Counted from the first letter of the stretch, positions 20,113-28,593 are shown. The stretch is 41,227 nt of DNA from Chitinophaga pinensis (GCA_943327315.2 CALPWQ020000009.1:1-41227); one strand, 5' to 3'. Notes: generated by a model from the sequence alone, not told the origin. Numbers and translations are program-made.

Positions 20113-20478
20113 ATGAAAAATGGCAACAAAAAAAATAATTTCCTACTCGATGTTTTGCATGAAAAATGTCCTAAATGCAGACAAGGGTATGTTTTTAAAC
20201 AAAATGTGCACCTATTAAAATTGCCTATAATGAATGATGAATGTGATCAATGCAATTACCGCTATGACAGGGAACCGGGATATTTTTTAGGGGCATTGTA
20301 CATAAGTTATGGACTTGCGGTGCTACAAGGTGTACTTACCTTTTTCATTTTGCATTATTCATTCCCATCACTTTCAACTTTTTATGAAATACTCATCGTC
20401 ATACTCGTTATGACCATTTTAGGCAGAAAAAACTACAAATTATCACGCGTGATTTACATTCATATTTTTCCATGGTAA
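20113..20478 (+). CDS. DUF983-family membrane protein
   Basis: CPKCRQGYVF ... CDQCNYRYDREPGYFLGALYISYGLAV. Confidence 0.8.
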   Translation: MKNGNKKNNFLLDVLHEKCPKCRQGYVFKQNVHLLKLPIMNDECDQCNYRYDREPGYFLGALYISYGLAVLQGVLTFFILHYSFPSLSTFYEILIVILVMTILGRKNYKLSRVIYIHIFPW

Positions 20479-20628
20479 AACATTCTATAAAATAAGTATT
20501 CGCAACAGTGTTGTCGTAGATTGAACTATTCGAACAGTGTGTATGAGCAACCTTGTTGGGATGTGCCTAAAACCATTAACATCAATTTACACTTTTTTAG
20601 GATTGGCAAAATTTCTTTCCAACTAGAT

Positions 20629-20900
20629 TCAAAAAAGTCCCAAATCCATTACAGGTGCTGAAAAAGGACCGTGACCAGTTGCTGGAGAATTCGATGCGAT
20701 CATTGTTCTACTTCCTTCATTGCAATAAAAAGATTTTTGACAACTGTTGGTGGGATTCATTTGATCAATCGTACTGACATAATACCAATCACTTTGAATT
20801 TTCTATGCAGTAATATCCAATATTGCAAATCCTTTTTTCGTAAGCTCAACATACTTGAGATGGGGATTTTCAAACGTTAAAAATCCACCAATATTAAAAA
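20629..20900 (-). pseudogene. Remnant of the C-terminus of a PhoD-like alkaline phosphatase
   Basis: Minus-strand translation LVFNIGGFLTFENPHLKYVELTKKGFAILDITA*KIQSDWYYVSTIDQMNPTNSCQKSFYCNEGSRTMIASNSPATGHGPFSAPVMDLGLF*. It matches the PHxKYVxLxxxGxxxLxxTxxxxQxDWYxVxTI pattern of PhoD-family C-termini, with an in-frame TAG and no start codon or N-terminal part. Confidence 0.65.
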
Positions 20901-21291
20901 CTAATTAATATGTTTCATATCAAGGGAAAATTAACTTTTGATAAAAAAATCATGCTCTTGAGCGTACTGGTGATAAATGAACATTACAAAAAAATACCAA
21001 TCAGAAATGTAAAAATCATCCAAAAAAACTCGTTAAAAACTTCCGATTGGAGGTGCTAAGGACGTTGAAATTTGGACGTTTCGCAGAAGTTTCTGGCCTC
21101 ATCTACGATACAAAGTATTTTTTTTTAATTTGATCATATCGCTTAAAATAAACACTTTTTTAAATTTTATTTAAACGCAATTTTATTGTATTTAAAAATC
21201 TTAACAATAGATGTTTATGAGAATTATATTTTTAATAGAAAACAAAAAAAATAAATCCACTAAAAAAATAATTTGTTTAATTTTTTTTCAA

Positions 21292-21306
21292 TTTTGTTAA
21301 ACAAAA
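21292..21306. promoter_or_regulatory. 15-bp palindrome upstream of the rhodopsin gene (possible operator)
   Basis: TTTTGTT-A-AACAAAA; perfect 7-bp arms, but in very A/T-rich DNA. Confidence 0.25.
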
Positions 21307-21408
21307 AGATCATGCACGCTGTTTTTATTTTTTAGATTTAACTGATTTTAACAAAAGGAGTATCCGAAAATCCTTAAAGAGTAGGGCTAACTAATTTAAT
21401 TTATTACT

Positions 21409-22125
21409 ATGGAACATTTAAAGATTGCCAGCGACAATTACGTTGCGTTCACGTTCTTTATTGGAACGATGGCCATGATGGCCGCCTCTGTTTTCTTCTT
21501 CTTTGAATTAAACAACACCTCAAAAAAATGGAGAACTTCAGTTCTTGTTTCGGGGTTAATCACCTTCATCGCAGCGGTCCACTACTACTACATGAGAGGG
21601 TACAACTTATCAACGGGAGATTCTCCAACTTTCTTCCGTTATGTAGACTGGATCTTAACAGTTCCGTTGATGTGTGTTGAATTCTACATCATTACAAAGA
21701 AGGCTGGAGCTAAAATTTCGCTTTTGTGGAAATTGATTTTTGCTTCATTGATCATGTTGGTTACAGGTTACTTCGGTGAAACAATCGACCGTGATAATAG
21801 CGTTCTTTGGGGTGTGCTTTCAGGTGCAGCTTATTTCTACATCGCATACCTCGTTTGGTTCGGTGAAGTGGCTAAACTAGCGCAAACAGCTGGAGCTCAA
21901 GTAGCAAAAGCAACACGTATTTTGGCGTGGTTCGTGCTTGTTGGTTGGGCGATTTACCCACTCGGGTACATCTTGGGTACTCCAGGTGGATTGTTCGGTA
22001 TCACACTTGTCGATGACGCTGCTGCTGCTGCTCATGCGATGGATATCGTTTACAACATTGCAGATGCCATCAACAAAATTGGATTTGGTTTGGTGATCTA
22101 CGCTTTGTCTAGAAGCGAAGACTAA
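21409..22125 (+). CDS. Microbial rhodopsin, proteorhodopsin/xanthorhodopsin-type proton pump
   Basis: Helix C RYVDWILTVPLMCVEFY (D80, T84, E91 = DTE motif; M88 at PR position 105), H58 (PR His75 equivalent), Schiff-base lysine K223 in YNIADAINKIGFGLVIY. Confidence 0.97.
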   Translation: MEHLKIASDNYVAFTFFIGTMAMMAASVFFFFELNNTSKKWRTSVLVSGLITFIAAVHYYYMRGYNLSTGDSPTFFRYVDWILTVPLMCVEFYIITKKAGAKISLLWKLIFASLIMLVTGYFGETIDRDNSVLWGVLSGAAYFYIAYLVWFGEVAKLAQTAGAQVAKATRILAWFVLVGWAIYPLGYILGTPGGLFGITLVDDAAAAAHAMDIVYNIADAINKIGFGLVIYALSRSED

Positions 22126-22156
22126 ACAAATTTTCTTAAAAGATTTTTAAATTCGG

Positions 22157-22195
22157 AAAAGGTGGATTTGCTTTAAGCTCTTCCACCTTTTTTTA
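22157..22195 (+). terminator. Rho-independent terminator between rhodopsin and crtY::blh
   Basis: AAAAGGTGGA ... TCCACCTTTT stem followed by T run. Confidence 0.8.
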
Positions 22196-22241
22196 TTTCC
22201 AGAAACTAAACGATAAACGCATTATCTATTGAAACTATACG

Positions 22242-24236
22242 GTGCAAAACGATACACAGACATATGATATCATCTTTGTTGGAGCGGGTGCATCAAGCTC
22301 CCTTATACTTTTTCAACTTAAAAAAAGGAATCTACTCAATAAATTGTCGGTACTTGTTGTTGATTCCGAATTAAAGACAGGAAGCGATAAAACATTTTGT
22401 TTTTGGGCTGAAGAAGAATCTAGAATGGCCAAAGAACTTGATTTTTTGATCAAACACTCTTGGAAAAGCATTGTCGACAGTTGCGGTGACATCAAAGAAA
22501 TTCTCCCCTACAAATACCACCATATAGACAGCCTTGACTTGTACAATTACGTTCGTGAGATAGAAGGCGATAGCCACTTCGATCGATTAAATGCTAGGGT
22601 AGGTGCTGTTTCGCGGGATGAACAGGGTCCATACATCCTGGTCGATGAGAAAATCTTTCGGGGCAGAACTATTTTTGATTCACGAACACCAGTTTTTCAA
22701 AAAACAGCAAAAGGTCAAGAACACCTCTACCAAAGTTTCATAGGATGGGTTATTGAGACAGAACAAGATCTTCCCGAGAGTGATTCATTCCGTTTAATGG
22801 ACTTCGATATTGAGCAAAATGGGTTTACTCAATTTATGTATGTGCTTCCATTTTCAAAGAACAAGGCCTTAATTGAGGTCACGCGTTTTGGAAACGAACC
22901 TATAGAAACAACAGGTGCAGAAGCGCTTCTTCAAGAGTATGCCAACAAAAATTATGGGGATTTCAAAATAGTGTCACACGAGGTCGGATGTATTCCGATG
23001 AGTAATTTTGAGATTGAACGAAATATTGGTTCAGGGATTTTTCCCATTGGCGCAAAGGGGGGGCAAATTAAACCGAGCACCGGGTATGCGTTTAAAAACA
23101 TGTATGAACAATCATTGGTTTTAGCAGATCGCATAGAAAATGACATGTTGTCTTTGCAAACTTTGTTACAAAAAAATAAATCTACACCCAAACGCTTTGC
23201 CTTTTATGACTCCATTCTGTTGACCATATTAGGCTCTAGACCTGAAAAAGGAAAATCAATTTTTCTCGCATTATTCCAGAAAAATGAAACCAAGGTGGTC
23301 TTGAAATTTTTGGATGAAAAAACGACCATTTGGGAGGAGGTTTTATTGTTTTCAAGACTTCCGCTAGTGCCATTTTTAAGCGCTTTGATTCAATTGTTTC
23401 TCCATTCAAGGTCTTTTAGACCGACCATGCTTATTGTCATTTGCTCCATATTATTTGTGTTAGGAAATCATTCTGTAGCTCAGGATATTCTTGGCTACGG
23501 ACTTCTTTTGATTGGTTTTGTCACAGTAGGAATTCCGCATGGGGCAATCGATCATCTCATAGAAAGTGGCAATTGGGAATTGAAAGGAATCGCAAAATTC
23601 TCATTGAACTACATCTCCAAGGCCCTCATCATGATGTTCCTTTGGATGTTGTCTCCACTGCTTGCCTTGCTCTTTTTTCTATTGTTTTCGAGTTGGCACT
23701 TTGGACAAACAGACGGAAAAAATTGGCGTTTTTCAAACCTTACTTCTTTCCTTTGGGGAACCTCCGTATTGATCTACATTCTTGGAACACACACAAAGGA
23801 AACAGCGGATATTCTCAGCGCTATTGATAGTCATTTTTTCAACCTTGCAATTCCATTTTGGTCTTTATTCCCCTGGATTATTGTTGCACTTATAACGAAA
23901 CGCACATCTTTTGTTCTCACGCTCATTTGGTTGCTTCTATCCAGTCAACTTCCATTGATTTTAGCATTCGGAATTTATTTTGTTGGTCAACACAGCCTGT
24001 CCAGTTGGTCTCATTCCTCTGAATACCTTAAACTGTCCAACAAATCCATGTGGATGCACTCACTCCCATTTCATTTAGGGGCTTGGGCCTTGTTGGCAAT
24101 CACCATGGTATTCAATACATTTTTCATTCAAACGACGGATGCTGAGGTATGGGGAATTTTCTTCATTTTTATTGCGTGCATTAGTTTCCCCCATGTCATT
24201 TGGATGCATAAGTTATACACGAGAAATTCCTTTTGA
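22242..24236 (+). CDS. crtY-blh: Fusion protein: lycopene beta-cyclase (CrtY-like, ~aa 1-385) + Brp/Blh-type beta-carotene 15,15'-dioxygenase (~aa 396-664)
   Basis: N-terminal Rossmann YDIIFVGAGASSSLILFQL, TFCFWAEEE, FDSRT, QSFIGWVIETE, MDFDIEQNGFTQFMYVLPFSKNKALIEVTRF, GCIPMSN, IGAKGGQIKPSTGYAFKNM (CrtY). C-terminal GIPHGAIDH, SSWHFGQTD, YFVGQHSLSSWSH, SFPHVIWMH in a multi-helix membrane domain (Brp/Blh). GTG start. Confidence 0.92.
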   Translation: MQNDTQTYDIIFVGAGASSSLILFQLKKRNLLNKLSVLVVDSELKTGSDKTFCFWAEEESRMAKELDFLIKHSWKSIVDSCGDIKEILPYKYHHIDSLDLYNYVREIEGDSHFDRLNARVGAVSRDEQGPYILVDEKIFRGRTIFDSRTPVFQKTAKGQEHLYQSFIGWVIETEQDLPESDSFRLMDFDIEQNGFTQFMYVLPFSKNKALIEVTRFGNEPIETTGAEALLQEYANKNYGDFKIVSHEVGCIPMSNFEIERNIGSGIFPIGAKGGQIKPSTGYAFKNMYEQSLVLADRIENDMLSLQTLLQKNKSTPKRFAFYDSILLTILGSRPEKGKSIFLALFQKNETKVVLKFLDEKTTIWEEVLLFSRLPLVPFLSALIQLFLHSRSFRPTMLIVICSILFVLGNHSVAQDILGYGLLLIGFVTVGIPHGAIDHLIESGNWELKGIAKFSLNYISKALIMMFLWMLSPLLALLFFLLFSSWHFGQTDGKNWRFSNLTSFLWGTSVLIYILGTHTKETADILSAIDSHFFNLAIPFWSLFPWIIVALITKRTSFVLTLIWLLLSSQLPLILAFGIYFVGQHSLSSWSHSSEYLKLSNKSMWMHSLPFHLGAWALLAITMVFNTFFIQTTDAEVWGIFFIFIACISFPHVIWMHKLYTRNSF

Positions 24237-24337
24237 CCCATCTCATAGCAAATCATTCTGCAACACTTTTCTAAAATAACTTCGGTGCAATAAAGCTTGA
24301 AGTCGATTTTTCAATATTTCGTATCTTCGCACCCCTT

Positions 24338-24409
24338 AGCTCCGTAGTTCAATGGATAGAATAAAAGTTTCCTAAACTTTAGATACAGGTTCGATCCCTG
24401 TCGGAGCTA
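24338..24409 (+). tRNA. tRNA-Arg (anticodon CCT)
   Basis: AGCTCCGTAGTTCAATGGATAGAATAAAAGTTTCCTAAACTTTAGATACAGGTTCGATCCCTGTCGGAGCTA. 7-bp acceptor, AAAGT/ACTTT anticodon stem, ACAGG/CCTGT T-stem. Confidence 0.93.
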
Positions 24410-24727
24410 CTTCTTTTTGACCTTTTAGGTCAAAAGACAAAAGACTCTTCCGCTAATGCGGAATCAAAGACAAAAGACCGCTTCGCTCAAAGACTTGTGC
24501 TTACTTCGAACGCTGAAATTCGTGTATTCGAGTGCCTCACGTGTTCACCGCGGTTGAGCCACCATGAACTTCAACTCGTAACTCGTCATTAGTAACTCGT
24601 AACTAAAACACCCAAGGTGCCGCTACGCTCTTAGAATGTTGACTGATTCATTCTTCACTCTTAATTTTTAATTTTTAATTCCCCACCCCCTTTAATTTTC
24701 GTTCCTTTGTAGCCGCAATTCAAGTCA

Positions 24728-25603
24728 ATGTCGCACAAATCAGGTTTCGTAAATATTGTAGGTAGTCCAAACGTGGGGAAATCAACCCTCATGAATCGAC
24801 TCGTAGGTGAAAAATTGTCCATCGTGACATCAAAGGCACAAACGACACGCCACCGCATTCTCGGAATTGTCAACGATGAGAATTATCAAATTGTGTTTTC
24901 TGACACTCCCGGGGTGGTCAATGCAGCGTACAAACTGCACGAGACAATGATGGAGTATGTGAATTCTTCCTTACAAGATGCTGATGTGCTCTTGTTCATC
25001 ACTGACACGAAGGAGAACAGCATGAATCACGAAGAAACCTTGGAGAAAATAAAAAAAATCAAGGTGCCCGTGATTTGCTTGATCAACAAGATCGATTTAA
25101 GTGATCAAGAAGCCATGGAGGAACGGGTTCAATACTGGCACACTGTATTGCCAAATGCCATGATCCTTCCTGTTTCTGCATTGCATGGATTCAACCTTGA
25201 ACCTTTGTGGGCTAAAATCTTGGAGCTCGTGCCAGAAAGCCCTGCATACTACGATAAAGAAGAACTATCGGATCGACCAATGCGTTTTTTCATTTCAGAA
25301 ATTATCCGCGAAAAAATATTCATCCACTGCGACAAGGAAGTGCCTTACAGCTGTCAGGTGGAAATTGAAGAATACAAAGAAGAACCAGAAATTACACGCA
25401 TTCGCGCGGTGGTCATCGTAGAACGCGACTCTCAAAAAGGCATCCTCATTGGGAAAGGTGGAGAAATGCTGAAGCGAGTAGGTCGCGATGCGCGCAAGGA
25501 AATAGAAAAATTCATCGATCAAAAAGTCTTCCTCGAAACATTCATCAAAGTGGACAAGGACTGGAGATCAACGGCAAATAAATTAAAGAAATACGGATAC
25601 TAA
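24728..25603 (+). CDS. era: GTPase Era
   Basis: [45 protein letters not shown]-terminal KH domain IGKGGEMLKRVGRDARKEIE. Confidence 0.97.
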   Translation: MSHKSGFVNIVGSPNVGKSTLMNRLVGEKLSIVTSKAQTTRHRILGIVNDENYQIVFSDTPGVVNAAYKLHETMMEYVNSSLQDADVLLFITDTKENSMNHEETLEKIKKIKVPVICLINKIDLSDQEAMEERVQYWHTVLPNAMILPVSALHGFNLEPLWAKILELVPESPAYYDKEELSDRPMRFFISEIIREKIFIHCDKEVPYSCQVEIEEYKEEPEITRIRAVVIVERDSQKGILIGKGGEMLKRVGRDARKEIEKFIDQKVFLETFIKVDKDWRSTANKLKKYGY

Positions 25604-25618
25604 TAGTGACGAGTTATG

Positions 25619-25652
25619 AGTTACGAGTTACTAATTATACCCACTCGTAACT
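25619..25652. repeat. Inverted repeat in the era-der intergenic region
   Basis: AGTTACGAGT (25619-25628) / ACTCGTAACT (25643-25652), perfect 10-bp arms within degenerate taactcg/taactag repeats. Confidence 0.75.
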
Positions 25653-25681
25653 GGTAACTAGTAACTAGAAACTATTAAGAA

Positions 25682-26992
25682 ATGAGCAACATAGTAGCAA
25701 TAGTAGGTCGCCCGAACGTAGGTAAATCAACCTTGTTCAACCGCCTGACGGAGTCACGCAACGCGATCGTTAAAGAAGTCAGTGGGGTTACACGCGACCG
25801 TTTGTACGGTAAAGGAGAGTGGAATGGCGTACAGTTTTCTGTGGTGGATACCGGTGGATACATCAAAGGGTCGGATGACATCTTCGAAAAAGAAATCCGA
25901 AAACAAGTGGAAATCGCCATTCAAGAAGCAACCGTGATTCTCTTTATGGTGGATGTCATGGCAGGAATCATTGATTTAGACGAGATGGTCGCTGGACTTC
26001 TGAGAAAATCAAAAAAACCCGTCCTCATCGTTGCCAATAAAGTGGACAACACCGATCGTGTTGGACTCTCTGCAGAATTTTATGCCTTTGGCTTGGGTGA
26101 TGTGTTTGATGTCTCTGCAACCAATGGAAGTGGAACGGGTGAAATTCTTGACGAAGTCGTGAAGTACTTTGACAAGAACGATGAAAGTGTGAACGAAAAG
26201 GATGATCTGCCCCGAATAGCTATAGTCGGTAAGCCAAACGTTGGGAAATCGTCCTTGGTCAATGCGCTTACGGGCGAGGAACGCAACATTGTCACTGAAA
26301 TCTCAGGTACAACACGCGATGCCATCAACACACGGTTCAAGGCCTTTGGTTTTGACTTCATGTTGATTGACACAGCTGGAATACGCAAGCAAGCAAAGGT
26401 GACTGAAGACATTGAGTATTATTCTGTGCTTCGCTCCATCCGAACGATTGAAAATGCCGATGTATGCATCTTCATGATTGATGCGCAAGAGGGGCTACAA
26501 AAGCAGGATTTACATATCTACTACATCATTGAAAAAAATTCGAAGGGTGTGGTCGTTCTCATCAATAAATGGGATTTGGTCGATAAGGATCAAAATACCA
26601 TGGCGAAGTACGAGGAGAATATCCGCCAACAGTTGGCTCCATTCAATGACGTACCGATCATTTTTACCTCAACGTTGACAAAACAACGCATCCACAAGGC
26701 CTTGGAAGCGACGATGATGGTGCACGCAAATAGAACGAAGAAAATCCCTACTTCAGTAATGAATGAGGTCATGTTGGATGTCATCCAAGCGACACCGCCA
26801 CCAGCCGTAAAAGGGAAATACATTCGCATCAAGTATGTGCAACAGCTGCCCACACACTCTCCTTCTTTTGCGTTCTTTTGTAACCTGCCACAATACATCC
26901 CAGATTCCTACAAGCGTTTCTTAGAGAACCGTTTGCGTGAGAAGTTTGACTTCTGTGGAGTGCCAATTAAAATTTTCTTTAGAAAAAAATAA
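25682..26992 (+). CDS. der: Ribosome biogenesis GTPase Der (EngA), tandem G domains
   Basis: Two G1 motifs [14 protein letters not shown] and [17 protein letters not shown]-terminal KH-like domain. Confidence 0.97.
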   Translation: MSNIVAIVGRPNVGKSTLFNRLTESRNAIVKEVSGVTRDRLYGKGEWNGVQFSVVDTGGYIKGSDDIFEKEIRKQVEIAIQEATVILFMVDVMAGIIDLDEMVAGLLRKSKKPVLIVANKVDNTDRVGLSAEFYAFGLGDVFDVSATNGSGTGEILDEVVKYFDKNDESVNEKDDLPRIAIVGKPNVGKSSLVNALTGEERNIVTEISGTTRDAINTRFKAFGFDFMLIDTAGIRKQAKVTEDIEYYSVLRSIRTIENADVCIFMIDAQEGLQKQDLHIYYIIEKNSKGVVVLINKWDLVDKDQNTMAKYEENIRQQLAPFNDVPIIFTSTLTKQRIHKALEATMMVHANRTKKIPTSVMNEVMLDVIQATPPPAVKGKYIRIKYVQQLPTHSPSFAFFCNLPQYIPDSYKRFLENRLREKFDFCGVPIKIFFRKK

Positions 26993-27002
26993 ACCTAGAC
27001 GG

Positions 27003-27872
27003 ATGAGACTTGGTGCCATCGATATTGGTAGCAATGCGGTGCGTTTGCACATCTATGACATTGTCCAAATTGATTCAAAAATCTTATTGAATCGTTTGTT
27101 TGCACACCGTTTCCCCATTCGTATTGGCCAAGATGTTTTCAACTCAGGAAATATTTCCGATGAGAAAACAACTGATCTTCTATCGGCAATCAAATCGCTC
27201 CACTCCATGGCGGCGGAATGGCAGGTTGAAGCCTTGCGTTCAGTCGCTACATCTGCATTTCGCGATGCTACAAATGGAAAAGAGGTCGCTCAGCAAATCA
27301 CTCAAACCACAGGAATAAACCTTGACATAATTTCAGGAGAGGAAGAAGCTGGATTGATTCGCGCGGGTATACTTGCTCTCACGGTGACCCAAACGGATTC
27401 ATGCATCATGATTGATGTGGGAGGTGGAAGCACTGAAGTGAGCTCCGTTTTAAATGGTGTTTATGGTCCAACTTTCTCATTCAATGCTGGAACGGTGCGC
27501 ATTTTGGCGCAAGGATTCACGGATGCCATTCGGGAAGAAATGGCTCAATGGATTGAAACGAATATTCCAAATGAACTCACCTATACCGTATTTGCTACAG
27601 GTGGGAACATACGACGCATACATAAAATCTTAGGGCATAGCGAAGTGGACCCATTAAAATTGTCCGAATTGCGCGAGTTGCGCAGTGAATTGAACAACAT
27701 GAACTTAGAGGAACGCATGGCTAGGTTCGATTTGAATGCTGATCGTGCCGATGTGATTGTTCCCGCTGTAGATTTGTTCTTGGAAATCGTCAAAGGCATC
27801 CCATGTGAGGAACTCTATGTTCCAGAAATCACTTTGTCCGACGGAGTGGTCTGTGACCTATTCCTTCGATAA
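27003..27872 (+). CDS. Ppx/GppA family exopolyphosphatase/phosphatase
   Basis: MRLGAIDIGSNAVRLHIYDI, SVATSAFRDATNG, ISGEEEAGLI, MIDVGGGSTEVS. Start corrected from the ORF track to MRLGAIDIG. Confidence 0.9.
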   Translation: MRLGAIDIGSNAVRLHIYDIVQIDSKILLNRLFAHRFPIRIGQDVFNSGNISDEKTTDLLSAIKSLHSMAAEWQVEALRSVATSAFRDATNGKEVAQQITQTTGINLDIISGEEEAGLIRAGILALTVTQTDSCIMIDVGGGSTEVSSVLNGVYGPTFSFNAGTVRILAQGFTDAIREEMAQWIETNIPNELTYTVFATGGNIRRIHKILGHSEVDPLKLSELRELRSELNNMNLEERMARFDLNADRADVIVPAVDLFLEIVKGIPCEELYVPEITLSDGVVCDLFLR

Positions 27873-27877
27873 GAATC

Positions 27878-28546
27878 TTAGTCTAGCGAGAGCTTCACCG
27901 GGAGCGTAAAATAAACATCAACAGGTTCCCCCATAAGCCTGCCTGGCTTCCATTTTTCAATGCCTTTCAGCATCCGAATTACCTCGCGATCAATCGTTGG
28001 AGACAAGCCACGAAGAATCTTAAAATCTTTTGTCTCGCCAGTTTTAAGAACAGTAAAACGCACAAATACACGTCCTTCAATGCTATTTTCCATGGCATCG
28101 GGTGGGTAAATGAGATGCTCATCAATAAAAGTCATCAATGCACTCATCCCGCCTGGATATTCGGGTTGAACATCGACAGCAAAGGGTTCGTATGGGGTAA
28201 GTTCTTCCCCTGATGTTGGGCACGGGCCACCGGTTAAAGAAGGACCAATGGGAGGGTCGGGAAAAATGGGTTCAATAAGACCCGGAAAAGGATCTGGACA
28301 CGGACCAGGGCAGGGAAGTATTGCAGGAGGAATGATTTTTTCTTTTGGAGTTTGCTTTGCTTCAGGCAATGATTTTTCTTGCTTGTCTTTCGTTGTTTCG
28401 CTGCCGTTGGATTTCGCCAAGTGCTGTTTTGAATTCGACTTTGGTTTTGGTGAATGACCTCCACAAGAGCTTAGGATTATGGTCAATGCAACTAGTGCAA
28501 AAGTGGCTTTGCGCAGGCGCTTAGAAAGGGTAAGTAGCGTATTCAT
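27878..28546 (-). CDS. Lipoprotein with TonB C-terminal domain
   Basis: Lipobox ILSSCGG; VQPEYPGGMSALMTFIDEHLIYPPDAMENSIEGRVFVRFTVLKTGETKDFKILRGLSPTIDREVIRMLKGIEKWKPG. Confidence 0.85.
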   Translation of the reverse strand: MNTLLTLSKRLRKATFALVALTIILSSCGGHSPKPKSNSKQHLAKSNGSETTKDKQEKSLPEAKQTPKEKIIPPAILPCPGPCPDPFPGLIEPIFPDPPIGPSLTGGPCPTSGEELTPYEPFAVDVQPEYPGGMSALMTFIDEHLIYPPDAMENSIEGRVFVRFTVLKTGETKDFKILRGLSPTIDREVIRMLKGIEKWKPGRLMGEPVDVYFTLPVKLSLD

Positions 28547-28593
28547 TTCTTTTAATTTGCAGCGCCTTTGACAAGAATCAAGCCAATAAATAC

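Noticed and set aside
20671-20880. 66-aa plus-strand ORF in the gap before rhodopsin
   Set aside because: Antisense of the PhoD-like remnant; the minus-strand reading is the meaningful one.
21120-21408. A/T-rich tract as a replication origin
   Set aside because: No DnaA-box cluster or dnaA/dnaN neighbours recognised; better explained as a promoter/leader region.
22018-22031. GCT triplet run (poly-Ala in the rhodopsin F-G loop) as a possible phase-variable microsatellite
   Set aside because: Only a few trinucleotide units; slippage would be in frame and unlikely to switch expression.
23441-23827. 128-aa plus-strand ORF within the Blh half, considered as evidence for a separate gene
   Set aside because: Out of frame with all Blh motifs; low plausibility sequence. 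The main frame is continuous across the junction.
26080-26898. Antisense ORFs over der (110 aa and 102 aa)
   Set aside because: Fully inside a well-supported GTPase gene; codon-structure artefacts.
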